Below are positions 22,219-34,746 of a stretch of 64,000 bases of DNA, piece after piece. Below the pieces are notes generated by a model. That model was not told where the DNA came from, did not search any database, and saw only the letters and a list, made by a program, of their open reading frames with translations. Each line of letters opens with the position of its first letter. The stretch's first letter is position 1. Made by a program: the position numbers and the translations under genes. Origin of the DNA: Amyloporia xantha (lineage: Eukaryota; Basidiomycota; Agaricomycetes; Polyporales; Adustoporiaceae); the NCBI GenBank assembly GCA_036971615.1, contig JAYKKR010000016.1:496001-560000 (forward strand), in the 5' to 3' direction.

Positions 22219-25200
22219 ATGTCTCAAGCACTCCCAGAACGCCAGCCATTGCTACGAGCCGCAGACGTGGACGCGACCGAAGTCTACCCGGTCATTCAAA
22301 TGATCCGAACGGTCTGTGACGGTCAACTATTCAGCCCCTTTGACCTTACTGACGACTTCTAGGATATTACGGTAATTACCATTGTCCTCCCAGGATCTAG
22401 CACGACCACTGACTGCAGCAATATGTGACTGTTGCAGCACTACATTGGTACATCATTAACATTCGTTCTAGTCATGATGTCAACGCTCATTCAGAGATTA
22501 TGTTATATAGATACGCCCCTCACTTATGAAGCCGTGAGTAAACTGCGACCCGCCAACATTTTTCACGCTGAAAATGTTTCCCCAGTTGACTGCCCCTGAC
22601 CTTACATACACACTTCTCCGCCCACTCGAGGAAAAATACAACGCACTCCAGCGCCGCGGGAATCTATCTGTTGTCTTCTGCCTTTTGCTTAACCGTGTGT
22701 ACTTCCATCGCGATGACCGGCTCACCACCGCTGCACTCTCTCGAACACGCGCCACACTGTGCGAGATTCTTGCCATTCGCACACTCCGGGAGCACGCACA
22801 TAACATGCTCGAGCTCGCCCTTGCCATAACCACCAGTTGGCCTGTATACTCTGGAGCCCCGGAAGAACTGCTTCAGCGCGCAAGGGAGGAACGTGACGAC
22901 GACCTGGAAGATCGAGTAGGAAATGCGATCGAACTGGCTGTACTAGGTCAAGCCAAGCGCTTCACAAACAGCTCGGCGTGCCAGAAGGTTATTGATGGAA
23001 TCTGGAGGTAAGGCAAATGTCCCATTGTCATATTTTATGGCAACCGACCTACCGCTGCAGTGGCAAAATTGTCTACCAAGCAGACAGCAGTCGTTCGATA
23101 CTCTCAGATGTACGCACATCCTGCCAGAATATTGCCGAGCCTGTCGGTTCTAAAACTCCTTTCAGACGTATAAGCGGACACCTATACACTTCTACGATCC
23201 ACATAAGGCACCCCTCCTCGACCACTACCGGTGAACTATCCGGCGTTGAGTTTGCAGCTGCGTGCTGACCATGTTTACAGCCTCAAAGTGCCTGCTATTC
23301 GTTCAGTGCTCGAGTTCACCAAGTATGTTGATTCCTTGTCCTGATCAGGATGTCGTCTTGGTTTTGTGTTCGTCTGTCTGACAACCCCAACAGTTTCCTT
23401 ATCCTCTTTATCCTCTTCGTCGTCGCGCTCGAATTCAGTGAGCGTGATACGATTAACCTTGCCGAGGCAGTGTTTATGGTGTATGCTCTTGGGTTCACAC
23501 TCGAGAAAGTGGCGGCAATGCAAGAGCACGGGATAAAAGGTCTGCACTGCGTAATTTTTTCCATCTTCAATTTGCTTACCTTACATTTGACAGTGTATTT
23601 CAAGGGAACTTGGGTCAGTTCAATCGCTCCTTTTATCCTTCTGGGGTGCTTACACAACCTCTTGTCTACAATTGTCTAGAATGGATTCGATCTGGCATTC
23701 GGTGCGTGTGTTACGTTTTGTGTCGATGTTCAGGAGAGATGACAAGTGGTACAGTAACTCTATACTGCACTTATGCCGTCCTGAGGCTCGTTGGGGTGTA
23801 CAATCATCGTGAGCAGGCGGCTGCGTTTCACCAGGATCGTATTCTTTTCCGCTGACTTTGGCATCAGGACCTTGGGCATCTCTAGCGGGTGTCGACTTCC
23901 TTGCAGTCATTGCGGTCCTTATGTTCCCTCGGTGAGTACCTTGTTGTTGTTTACATCCTTCCTGTTCGGTTCAGCGTACTGATCTCCGCATGTGAACTAT
24001 TGCGTTAAAGCTTGGCATTCGTCACGCTCAAGGACAACGTAATGGTGCTATCTCTTCGCGCCATGCTCGTGCAGTTTGTTGCGCTTATGGCCATAGCTGC
24101 GTTCTGTTTTGGCGGCTTCTTGTACGCCTTGTGGACGTGAGTGGACATTGGTCAAACAAAACTCGCAACGTTGCTCACATTATGGACATCGATCTGCAGA
24201 CTAAGTAGGAATCAAGCAGGGTGAGTGTATTGTTCAACGGCCACATACTTTGCTCTGAATTCACAACTGTGGCCAGATACTCAGCAGGGTAAGTCATTTT
24301 ATCGCTGTTATGAAATCTTGGCGACGATCATTAATTTCCGCTATGCTAGGCAGATCGCCTGGTGGATGCTTGATCTATGGTTTGGGCTGGACGCTAGCGG
24401 GTTTGACAACGCATGTAAGTGCTACCTTCGATGGGCGCCACGACGCCAGACCTCGTTATTTACTGTAATGTTCAGCGAAATTCCACCCTGTGTTCGGACC
24501 GATCATGATGGTCACATACGCCTGCATGAGTAACACTCTCCTTCTTACTGGTGAGTGCTTATCTGCGACACCACCATTAAGAATAAAGAATACTCATCAC
24601 CCTGTCGACACACCTATCAGTGTTGGTCTCGGTGCGTACAGCGAAATCGTCGAATAGCTGACGAATTCTCAAGAAGTCATGACAGATATTATCGAACACC
24701 TTCGCCACGATCAACGATGATGCGACTTCTGAAGTTAGTGATTACTATCCCCTATTGCTTGATCAGGATTGACGAAGATGCAGGCCATGTTTCGTCGTGT
24801 CGTCTTGACGATTGAAGGGTACGAGCGCAGCTTGTGGATAGAAGAATTACCGTTTGACCAAGAATATATAGCGTCAAGGCGGACTCATTATTTTCCTACC
24901 AGCCACCGATCAACCTCGTCGCACTCTGCGTCATGTTACCAGCGAGTTATGTACTCAGTCCCAGATGGTTCCATAAGGTCTGTTGCTACGTTGACTAGGA
25001 TAATGGAGCGGGCTCTAACCGCCGCTCTTCGTCTTTGCTTTCGATGTAGGTCAATGTTTTTATGATAAGGTGTGTGCCGTCTTACAAGGTGTGGATCGGC
25101 TGATACAAGTAAGAAATGATCATGTCAGGTTGACTAGTTTTCCTGTCCTACTGCTAATTGCGTGGTACGAGAGGCAAGCAAAGCGAACAGGAGCATTCAC

Positions 25201-26100
25201 CTTCTCCGAAACTATCTCTGCTGCCGCGGATAAAATATTCGACACTTTACCTCGATCGTTGAAGCGAATGAGTGAGCCTTCCTCCCAAGTACACTCGAAC
25301 GCCACGTAACCCCTATCTAGCTTTCTTTGAGGGTCTAACTGGGCCTGATGCTGACATCGACGCAGTAAGTCAATACCCCCAACTGTGCGTCAGTTCATCT
25401 CGCTCACGTCTGCTAGATCTTCGAACTTGAAGATGAGCATGAAGAGAGCGCCTTGGATTCCGATGATGGGAATCACACGCTTACTATGGACGGTGCCCGC
25501 CAGCGTCGTATGTCTCAGATGTCTCGGCGTCAAGTATCACAGACGAGTGGTCCCTCAACTCCGCCTCGCTCGTCAATCAAAGGCGAGCGACCTCCCGGAT
25601 CCTCATCCATTCCCCTCCCGCGTCATCGGGTCAACTCCGTCGTAACTCGAGGGCTAGATCTCGCGCATAATGTCAGTAGCCCTCTCGCACAGGTCTTCCA
25701 GCCACTCGTGGTGGACGACGAGCACGCAGATGAGCAACACGCAGACCATAATGGGCTTGTCAGTTATGGCCCCGCAACGCGTCGCAGGTTATCGTCCATG
25801 CAGCGCAGGCCCACCGGCATGGCCCATTCAGCAGATCCATTCGGCGGCCCTTCTCAGGCGCAGGCATCAGGAGCAAAGCGATTCCCGACAGGGATCAGTC
25901 CTGGGGCACGACCCGGGGTTTTGAACTCGCAAGTGCTCTCGGAAAGCCCAGACGCAAAGTCTAGCAGAGAACTCATTGAGACTGCAGAGGAAAGCGAGGA
26001 ATCGGGGATTGGCCTGTCGAGTCTAGCAAACCGACTGGATAATATGGAAGAGAGGCAAAAGCGAATCGAGGACCTGCTTGTACAGCTATCCAGGAAGTAG
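22219..26100 (+). CDS. yvc1: YVC1-like vacuolar TRP cation channel (TRPY)
   Basis: Calcium-permeable TRP-type channel; fungal homologues release Ca2+ from the vacuole under osmotic or mechanical stress. The first exons are 22219-22311, a 9-nt exon 22363-22371 (GATATTACG), 22495-22533 and 22586-23007, giving RTDITRLCYIDTPLTYEALTAPD across the junctions. Diagnostic blocks follow: GKIVYQADSSRSILSD, HKAPLLDHYRLKVPAIRS, ALEFSERDTINLAEAVFMVY, GFTLEKVAAMQEHG, RLAFVTLKDNVMVLSLRAML, the pore region with QIAWWMLDLWFGLDASGFDN, SKFHPVFGPIMMVTYACMSN, and SYQPPINLVALCVMLPASY. An 11-nt exon at 24621-24631 restores VLVS before ILSNTFATIND. The cytosolic tail is acidic then Ser/Arg/Pro-rich and ends in a short coiled coil (MEERQKRIEDLLVQL). 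The gene reads intact across all junctions I checked. Confidence 0.9.
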
Positions 26101-26249
26101 CGTATTCTCTAGCAATTGCCTTGCTTTGCATTGGTAAGCGGGCTACGCCTGGCACAATTCAATAATTGTTTACGAGCAAGTAGTATTGAGTATGATTGGG
26201 ATAGATGTTACCTAATGACAGACTCTTCGTCTCTATTACCAGATACCTA

Positions 26250-28216
26250 TTAGTATATACCAGGAACGAATTTGTATTTGACAATAGAGCAGTAACGCTC
26301 CCAGTCCTTCCCGTACTTGAGGGCGCATCTGCGGAGAAGTGTTAGCCACCAGATTTGCTGCGGAGTCTCAGCTACATACCTTTCGAAGTCCCGTCCGCAG
26401 CGGTGAATGAGCACTACAATGAAGAACACCGAGTAGAAGTAGGGAATTGCTGAGCAAGTACCGATAACGAGGCCCCAGGTCAAACTCATGGTCCAGTCGG
26501 CAACGTAATTCTGAGTACACCTCATCAGTACCCCAGTTCACAATAGTAGCATGCTCGTGTGCTTACCGGCTTGCGAGAGTATCTCCACCAACCATCCGTC
26601 AGAAGGCGATTGCTGCACAGCTAGAAGTCAGAGATGGCAACTTGGGAGATCAATTAAGGCAATCAGTTACCCATGCGCTGTCTGGATGTAACTAGGGTTC
26701 TTGAGAGTACCCCAGGGAAGCTGAGGGAAGGTCTTGCGGTATGAGAAGATTCCCTGAGTCTGCATTTTAAATCGACTCTTCTGTGACATGGAAGTGTCCC
26801 AACTGATATCCGAAGATAAGACAAGTTATCGGTTTGAATCCGAAATGTTCCATTACTCACATGTAATATGCCGTCAGAAGAGTCGTGAAGAGTAGAACAT
26901 AGGTCGGAGTTGAGAAGCGGTACTTCGACGGGTCGTGAGACGCCATGTAGACAACGGAGTAGATGTACGACTGTAATAGGATTAGCAGGTCTGGCATTCC
27001 ACGTAATGGGCCAACAACTGACAAAAGGGACACCGGCAAAGTTCCAGAAGATGACAAGGAAGCCCCACCTAGAGAAAACGTAATGAGTTCATCGCCGAAG
27101 GGACCAAGGCCACGATAATGCGCACTTCTCGTGGTACATGTCCCACGTTTGAGGAATACACTCTTCTCCTTTTCCGCTGGGGCAACGTCAGTGAAGGGAG
27201 ACAGAGAACACCCCATGCGGAGACTTACCATGCATTGAGATACAACCAAGTTGCCAGACACATGAAAGCCATATTCTGAGACCGCAAGTTCAGAGTAGTA
27301 GCGTTCACTTTATCAGGATACTCACTGGCGTGACATAGCCATATTGTTCATATTGTTTGCAAGCCCCAGAGACAGACATGAAGAAAACAATGACCCAGGG
27401 GATACGGACTTCCAGCCACATTTTCAAGTCGACAGGGCCGAGGCGGGGGTTCAGGCATGCGCCCATGAACACATCGTAAATGAAGTTGCCAGACATTCTG
27501 ATTTGATTGCCCGTGGCCACAGTGAGGAAGTACATGCCGAAAGACACACCAAAGCCATAGATCATGGCGACAGTCATCAGGTGTCCGAAGTTGTCGATGA
27601 TCTCAGTCATGCGGAAGATGTTGGTGGTGTGGAGAACGGCGGCGGTGGCCATTGTCGCGTAGATGCACCAGATCGCGTTACACTTGTACATGAGCGTCTT
27701 GTAGCCTAGAGAAGGTACCGGGAGTCCTTCTTGCATGAATCCGGGAATGACCCATGCCAAGAACAGCTGGTAGGCGATCAAGCCAGTGTAAACCTTCCAC
27801 GCGTATGCGTTGGGACTGGCATCCTATAGAGCAGATGAGCATGAGAAAAAGCAGATGGAGACCGGGTCAACTCACTTCACGGATATGTTCCCACATGCGC
27901 AGAAGAAAAGGCTGGATGTCATCGACTGACGTGGGATGGACAAGTTGACCGTCGTAAAAGACAAGGCAAATCCAGAAGTAATACATGAGGATTGGGAAAC
28001 CCGTCATTATACCAATGACGCCGCCGGGGCCACCAAACTCATACCTAACATTCGTGAGTCTAATGAATGAGAGGTTACGCGACGAGCTCACTCGGTATGA
28101 CTGTCAAGGAGCTGGTCTTTTTTCCGGCCCTCGTCGGTGGTGGTTACGCCATCTCCGTTAGTAGATACGGTCCTCTTGCGCAGGCCTTCAGACTGCTCTG
28201 GAGCGACGACCGACAT
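26250..28216 (-). CDS. ERG4: ERG4, delta(24(24(1)))-sterol reductase
   Basis: Last enzyme of ergosterol synthesis, an NADPH-dependent ER membrane reductase of the C24(28) double bond. Start at 28216 ([15 protein letters not shown]), a polar N-terminus ending HTE, spliced to [20 protein letters not shown]. Conserved ERG4/ERG24 blocks follow: [107 protein letters not shown], and the C-terminal [15 protein letters not shown] followed, after an intron, by [13 protein letters not shown]. Many membrane segments; about nine introns. It shares a 280-bp divergent promoter region with MPE1 and converges with the TRP channel gene. Confidence 0.92.
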
Positions 28217-28495
28217 GGTGGAACGGAAGAGAAGGGCAGAGCTCCCTTTGCAGACAACGGACTGCAAAACGGATGAGCTCTCGCGTTGGCTGATCGCGCT
28301 CACGTGACAATTGAATCTCCGCTCGAACACGCCATGTCCGGAGCTTACGGCAGCAGACGCCGCAAAGTCTCTTTGCTCTGCTCCACGTTCATCGACGCTG
28401 TCCCTCTTCGCCGTTCCCCCTTCCTTTCCTATCACACCATTCATCCAGCGACACACCCTGTATTATTAGCAGTGGCCGTTTAATTACAGTGTCGA

Positions 28496-30594
28496 ATGGC
28501 ATCGTCAGTGTTCTACAAGTTCAAGTCCCAGAGGGACGAGTCTCGGGTGACCTTCGATGGCACCGGAATTTCTGTCTTTGATCTCAAGAAGGAGATCATC
28601 TTAGCGAACAATCTGAATAAGGCCAATGATTTTGACCTAGTTGTATGCGACAGCTCATCAGGCGAAGGTATGTCCGTTTTCCACGTCGTTGACAGCTAAT
28701 AGCTCACGACAGCTGTTCTGGACGTCAGAGTTCAAGGATGACTCTCATATCATACCCCGCTCCTCGTCTGTTCTGGTAAAACGTGTCTTTGTTCGCCCTG
28801 GAAAGGGCAAGGCTGCTATGTACATTGGCAACACAGCTAGTCCTTCAGCTACACCCGATTCTTCCTCGAAGACTGGTGGAGGCGGTAGCGCTTCCAATTC
28901 TTGGCATAGAGGCACAGGTAACATTACGAAACGTTTTGATGTTGTGAAAGCAGAGAAAGAGGCTGCAAGCTCTGCTTCCAAGCTTACCCCGGTAAGTGCG
29001 GAAAGGTGATGCTCTTAAAAATTGTTCGTCTCATCCTTTTCCAGCCGATCTCAGTCAAATCTGCGGTCACCAAGGATGACGAGGCTGCCGCGATGGCTGC
29101 CATGTTCCAAGCGCAAACTGCGAACTGGGAGGAGACCCAGGAAAAGATGTCTCAGTTGGTGTCGCGCTTATGCGGTTTCCCTGTTGAAGTAGTAGAACTG
29201 TTTCTAATGCACGTGATTTTATGCTCGGTTATTTTTGTCGCCGTTCCGTTGTGACTGCAGTGCTGTACGCATTCACAACGCGCGTGGAGGTACGCCCCAA
29301 GGTCGAGGTAGACCTTTCCATGCCCACCATCATCAGCCGGAACGCCCTCTACCTGCCAGCTATGTTTGTTATCGTTGTGGACAGAAAGGTCTGCAATTTT
29401 TTGACGGGGGTGGTGATTTGATTGTCTCATCTTGTCAAAGGTCATTGGATCCAGGATTGTCCCACCAACAACGACCGCGAGTATGATAACAGGCCTCGTA
29501 TCAAGCGTACGACAGGTATTCCGCGAAGTTTCCTGAAAGCTGTGGAGTCACCAGCGGGTCAACTCGGTCAAGGCGTAATGGTAACTCCTGAAGGAGGCTA
29601 CGTGGTAGCACAGCCAGATGTGTATGTATTGCATCCTGTCAGAAACTTTTGATCTGACGAGCCCTTCAGCGCGTCCTGGCAAAAGCACGTAGCAAAACCC
29701 AAGGGTTTTACAGAAGCCGATATTCGCGAGCGGACGCCTACGGACCCGTCGCTGGTATGCTCGATAGACAACAGACTCTTCCGCGATGCCGTGAAGACCC
29801 CATGCTGCGGTACTCTCTATTGCGAGGAATGTATACAGACACATTTGCTTGAGCGAGATTTCATTTGTCCCAGCTGCGGTGCCAAGATTGCTTCGTTGGA
29901 CAAGCTTATTATAGACAAACCTACGCGGACGAAAGTGGGCGACTATATCGACAAGGAAATTGAGAAGAGCCGGCACGAGTCTGAAGACGAGTTCAAGTCG
30001 AATGGCACACCGGAACCCAGTAGTAGTGGAAACAAGGTATGCTGTCCCCGTCACGACGGAATGACCGTTCATGGGTTTCCCTCGTAGCAAAAACAACCGC
30101 AGGTGTCAAATTCGGCTGATATCGCTGCATTTAATGAAGAATACTACTCAGAGCAACAGCCTGGCGGTGACATCGATGTGTCCCAAATTATTGCTCAGAC
30201 AATTCCCCAGCTGCAGGCCCAAATATCTCAGATTCAGATTATGCTCAATAATCCTTCCATTCCGCCGCAGGTCCGACGACAGACCGAGATGAAGCACCAA
30301 CAACTTCAGATGGAATTGCAGCAAGCACAGATGGCCGCTGCGATGGCCGCTACTTTCCAATCTGCCCCGCCCGCTAGCATGCAGTTCAATAACATGCAAG
30401 GTTACCAGCAAGACTTCCAGCAGCCGTGGACAAATCCCTTCCCTAACCAGCAACCCGCCGGACAGGATTCCGCGTACCAACGCCTACCGTTAAACAACCG
30501 GCGCCGCAACTACCTGAAACGCGAGAGGCCATCTGATTTTCTGGAGGTTGGGGGCAGTGAACATGATGCGAAGATGGCGAGATATTGGGAGTAA
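28496..30594 (+). CDS. MPE1: MPE1/RBBP6-type subunit of the cleavage and polyadenylation factor
   Basis: Nuclear pre-mRNA 3' processing factor with a ubiquitin-like fold and a RING finger. Domain order is diagnostic: an N-terminal DWNN domain (MASSVFYKFKSQRDESRVTF, then ISVFDLKKEIILANNL); a CCHC zinc knuckle split by an intron (CYRCGQK then GHWIQDCP); a RING/U-box-like domain (CSIDNRLFRDAVKTPCCG, LYCEECIQTHL, FICPSCGAK); and a C-terminal Gln/Met-rich helical stretch (QIIAQTIPQLQAQISQIQIM) with a basic tail ending at 30594. ATG at 28496 is the first codon of the DWNN domain. About six introns. It converges with VPS5, leaving under 200 bp between stops. Confidence 0.93.
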
Positions 30595-30784
30595 TACGTT
30601 CGGACCAGTGTTGGCGCATCGAAGGATTTGGGGCCGTATTTATACGTGTATGGGACACGAGCACTTAGCATATCACACATCTCATACTTGCATGCATTAC
30701 CACATCTCACACACATGTAGATTCCAGCATGGCATACATGACAATAAAAACATCTTTCATCCGCAGAAGCAAGTACAGAACCGA

Positions 30785-33317
30785 CTACGATAAAGAAGAA
30801 GCGACCGAGGCCACGCGTGGTCGCTGAATGGATGGAGCCACTGTCTTCAACAGATTCTGCTGGTAGTTCTCCCATGCCGCAATGAGCTGAACGACTCGAG
30901 ATGAGCAAATGATTATGACTATGTGCAGACAGCATACCTGTTTTTGTCGAGTAATCATTCCTTCTAGGAATGCTTCCAATGAGTTCTTGAAATCCTCTAT
31001 TCGCTCTTGTTCGAATCGCGACACCTCCGATTTGACCAGTTTTGACACTTGATCAAATTCCTGCTTGGCGTCCATCGCACGCCTCTCAGCCTGAGGTATC
31101 GAAGGGACGTGAACCATGCGTAAGTCTACGAGTACGATCGCGAAGGAAGGGAAGGGAACTTACGTCAGCAACAAGAGAGAGCGAACGACTGAGTTGGTCT
31201 GATGGTAGCCTGCCAGTAGCTCGGTTTGTCTCGTGTGTCTGCTTCACGCGCCTCAGATTACTTTCAGCAGACTGCCAGGCGTGATACATCCGGATACGAG
31301 AGCTGAAGGCGAGCTGACACAGATGGATTTAGTCAGCATCACTCATGACAAACACCACAGTCAGCTACCCACTCGGACAGAGCTGATGAGGCGGGCGTAC
31401 TCGTCGGCTAGAAATAACCATCAGCTGCTCGTCCACCATCTCAAGTAGGAGATATGCGCGCACCTGTTGCCATTATCGTGACTACGTCCTCGGTTGACTG
31501 TGTGCTCTGCAGATCTTGTGCCTTTCGCTCCACTTCCGCAAGCCCAGAGAAAGAGCTAGACAGCTCGTCGCCCACATCCGAAGTGGACAAGTCAGCAACT
31601 GTTTGAGCAAACTCTCCCGTAGCAACGGATAATTCTACTCGGTCCAGACAATATACGTTGCAGGCGAGTTGAATACTCGCCGTGGCATGAATGTGAAAAA
31701 TTGCACTGACCTGAACGATGTTTCGCCACAAGGTCAATGGCCTTAACGAGACCACGCAGCTGTGACTCAAGACTGTCGAGATAGGTCTTTTGCCTGTCGA
31801 ACCACTGCGAGGGCACAGTGAGCGATTCGGCCAGTACTTGCAGACCAAGTATTGACTGACCTCATCTGTCTCGTAGAATCTAGGGCCCGCGATCGACTGA
31901 CCGATGCTCGCCATCAAGCCACCCTTCTCTTGGGCCATCTCAGCTTTACGGTGTTTGATCTGGCGACGGCGGTCCGTCAACCCTACATCCAATAGAGCCA
32001 TGACCCACTCACGTCCAGGGCAAACGTATCACTCTCGAGGAACATTTTCAGATCAGAGTCCTTCTGCAGCACAGGGTGGTTCGCCATCTTCTGTATGCAC
32101 TTCTCGAGTGCCATCCTGCGCTGCTGCACAAAGTTCTCGTCGAACCGCCTATACGGGTTCTTCTCCGGCACTGGAGGGACCATGACGCCCGGGTTATTCT
32201 GCGAGAGTGTTTCGTAAAGCCAAAGGAAGTCGGAGTAGCGACGGAGGACGGAGAATGATGACTTGCTGTACATAGGAGACGTTGTCTGATACATGGAATT
32301 GGATTCCCAATACACACAATACAGGAAACCACTACACACCTTGGTATGTACAGTATACATAGTGTAAGCGCGGATGGGATCACCCACTTTCTGCGGGTCA
32401 TCCACTGTGATAACGAATACAGGCTGCAACCCGTTATCATTCCGTGCTGCTGTAGGTCGTGTCTTGGTTGGAAAATAACCGAAAGATGCGAACTTCAGAC
32501 CTGCACAACGTATGACTTCTGGCGAACTACTCACCGCCTGGACCGAAGGCATACGAGCAGCCGCCAGCCTTGCAGATTGCAATATCGGTCGGTCATCGTC
32601 TGACGAATCGGAATCATGTCGAGTGCGAGGCAGAGTAGCAGAATGTGGTGCTCCGACGAATGCGCTCTGCGCGCCATGCCATCCGCCCAAGGTCTCACCG
32701 CCGATGGCTAATCCAGCAATGGAACGCTCAAGCCCAGCACCGGAGGGCTGGTCTAAAGGTGTGAGATAAGCGGGCTCCGCTCGGAGCGAAGCCTGTAACG
32801 AAGGGCGGGACGCATGCGAAGGGAACGGGGAGAAGGCGTCTGAGGTGGCGGGCGGAGTCGCTGGATGTGTAGTTACAGGTGAGGCCGGTGTCTCTTGCAG
32901 CGGTGGCGACGGTTCGCGAACAGGCTGCGCCTCCTCTGAAGTGGGATGTTCCACGTCGTCCAGGGTGCTCGAGATACTTTCACGAAAACCTGGCGTGGTG
33001 GGCGAAATCGGGGTCTCTGCCTCTGCCTCCTCTGGAATATGGCTTGGAGACTCAGCCTGGCCGAAAGCGTGTTGCTCTGTTTCGGGCACACTGTATTGAA
33101 AACCGACAGAGTCCTCAAAGCCATGAGTCTCTAAAGAGGGTGTCGCGCTGCGAGCTCCAAGGAATGCCGTCTGCGCACCGTCCTCTAAGGCCGAAGGCTG
33201 GCCAAAGCTGGCCCATGGATCTGGTGAGACGGACCTGGGCTTCGCAAAGGGGTCCTCAAATGGGTTCTCGAGTACGTCTCGTGAGTGCGACGAGAGGAGG
33301 TCATCGAAGCCGTCCAT
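30785..33317 (-). CDS. VPS5: VPS5-like sorting nexin (retromer PX-BAR subunit)
   Basis: Endosomal sorting nexin that tubulates membrane with VPS17 and retromer for endosome-to-Golgi retrieval. Start at 33317 (MDGFDDLLSSHSRD). The N-terminal half is disordered and Ser/Pro/Glu-rich. The PX domain (about residues 270-420) shows PVFVITVDDPQKVGD, SFSVLRRYSDFLWLYETLS, PPVPEKNPYRRFDENFV, QQRRMALEKCIQKMANHPVL and DLKMFLESDTFAL. The BAR domain is spread over several exons, with AEMAQEKGGLMASIGQSI, a later RFEQERIEDFKNSLEAFLEG helix and AAWENYQQNLL near the end. Intron 32286-32339 inside the PX domain is 54 nt and stop-free, so retention would only insert 18 residues. Confidence 0.9.
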
Positions 33318-34746
33318 TTTGGTCCGCGGTCGAATGGCCTATTTCACAACGAGTGGTCTTCAAAGAAAGAGGCTAGGGCAATGTACACAGACGTGAAGGC
33401 TATGCGATAGACGTAGAAAGCCACCGCTGTATGAACCCAGATCTAGCAGAGCAGTGGACTTATAATAGCTGGGTATGTCCTGGTACGTCAAGCGCTAACG
33501 AGCGCCTGCTGTACATGGCCACCGTGACCTCTTCAGAAGGCTCGAGTAGGATCATGATCAGTACTGCTAGCGCTTCTACAGTTTACACTTCTAACTCCAA
33601 TTAATGCATCTCGAATAACGCTTGCCTCTAAGAGGACCCGGGCACGACCCACCCTGGAATGGAACGCCATGCCTTCACGCGGAGATGCTCTGTGATATGT
33701 TTCGCACTTGTCTGGCGCTTTGGGCACATGCACTGTATGGTACTTCCTACGGCATCTATTCACATTCTATCAAAGGCCAAGGCCAACTCTAATTATACCA
33801 TCGTGCCTCCCGAACGACTGTCTTCGGCAACTTCGGTCAAGCAATGGAGACCAATCGTGCTTGGCTCTCTGAATATTACTCACATCCATGACGACAGATT
33901 CAGCGGTTACAGCAGTGTCCTGCAGACACATTCAAATTGTATTGTTGCTTATATGCCTGCATCGTTCAGGTGGAGGATGTATCTATTGATGCTATTCAGG
34001 ATGTAGAGACTAAGACCGCTATTCAGGATGTAGAGACCAAGACCGCTATTCAGGATGTAGAGATCAAGACCGCTATTCCTTTTCAACATCAAAGTCGTTG
34101 GACTGAATCGCAACCGTAGAGACACGAAGTCCTCGCTAGCCTATGCTGTGCTACACAGGGCGGGAAACCATAGTACAGCCTCTATATAACGTTAACGCTA
34201 AATGTATGCGCGCTGAGCGTTAACCGACCTCAGGCCTGGCGCTCTGACTGAGTGGTGTGATGGGGCCCTTCAAACCGAGTCACTCTTAGCAACAACCCAC
34301 GCCGTCAGCAAACCAACAACCTGATGCGAAGAAAAGAGTACGCCTTCGTAACGCTTGCAAAGGCGACGGATTGCGAGTTGTAGCTCCGTACGTCGTTGCT
34401 TTAACATCTTTCTTTGTACAATCACGATTCACGATCAATGGATCAGGCACTTTGAGGTGGTCGGGGCCGTCCGGTGATCGTGCATAGCTTGCGAAACATG
34501 TCGTAAGCCCGAGATGCTCAAATACGCCCTGATTGATGATCAACAGGTGGATGAGACGCCCATGTAATTGACTTCTAGGGCCTGAGCGCCCAGCGCTGAG
34601 TGCAGACCAAGTGATTCTACCGTCGCGATCTGCTTCGTGCACGTTTTGTATCTCCATTGATCGACACGAGCGGTCCATAACCAGCGGCTACGCACGCCTA
34701 CTTAAATCTCGCCTCTGTGTCGAAATGCCACTATTAAGTCTCCCCT
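33318..34746. other. Intergenic region with a 27-bp triplicated repeat
   Basis: About 1.4 kb between divergent genes. It holds the tandem repeat at 33991-34071 and short frames without domains. No gene called. Confidence 0.45.
33991..34071. repeat. Tandem repeat, 3 x 27 bp
   Basis: Three adjacent near-identical copies beginning GCTATTCAGGATGTAGAGA, differing at one or two bases (ACT, ACC, ATC before AAGACC). In one forward frame each unit encodes AIQDVE(T/I)KT, but the flanking open frame is only about 60 codons. Confidence 0.85.

Noticed and set aside
33937..34119. Small ORF encoding three AIQDVETKT repeats
   Set aside because: The repetition comes from the 27-bp tandem DNA repeat; the flanking codons look random and no promoter or splice support is visible.
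34286..34678. 130-codon minus-strand frame upstream of the EF-hand/ZZ gene
   Set aside because: No family resemblance; lies in a presumptive promoter region.
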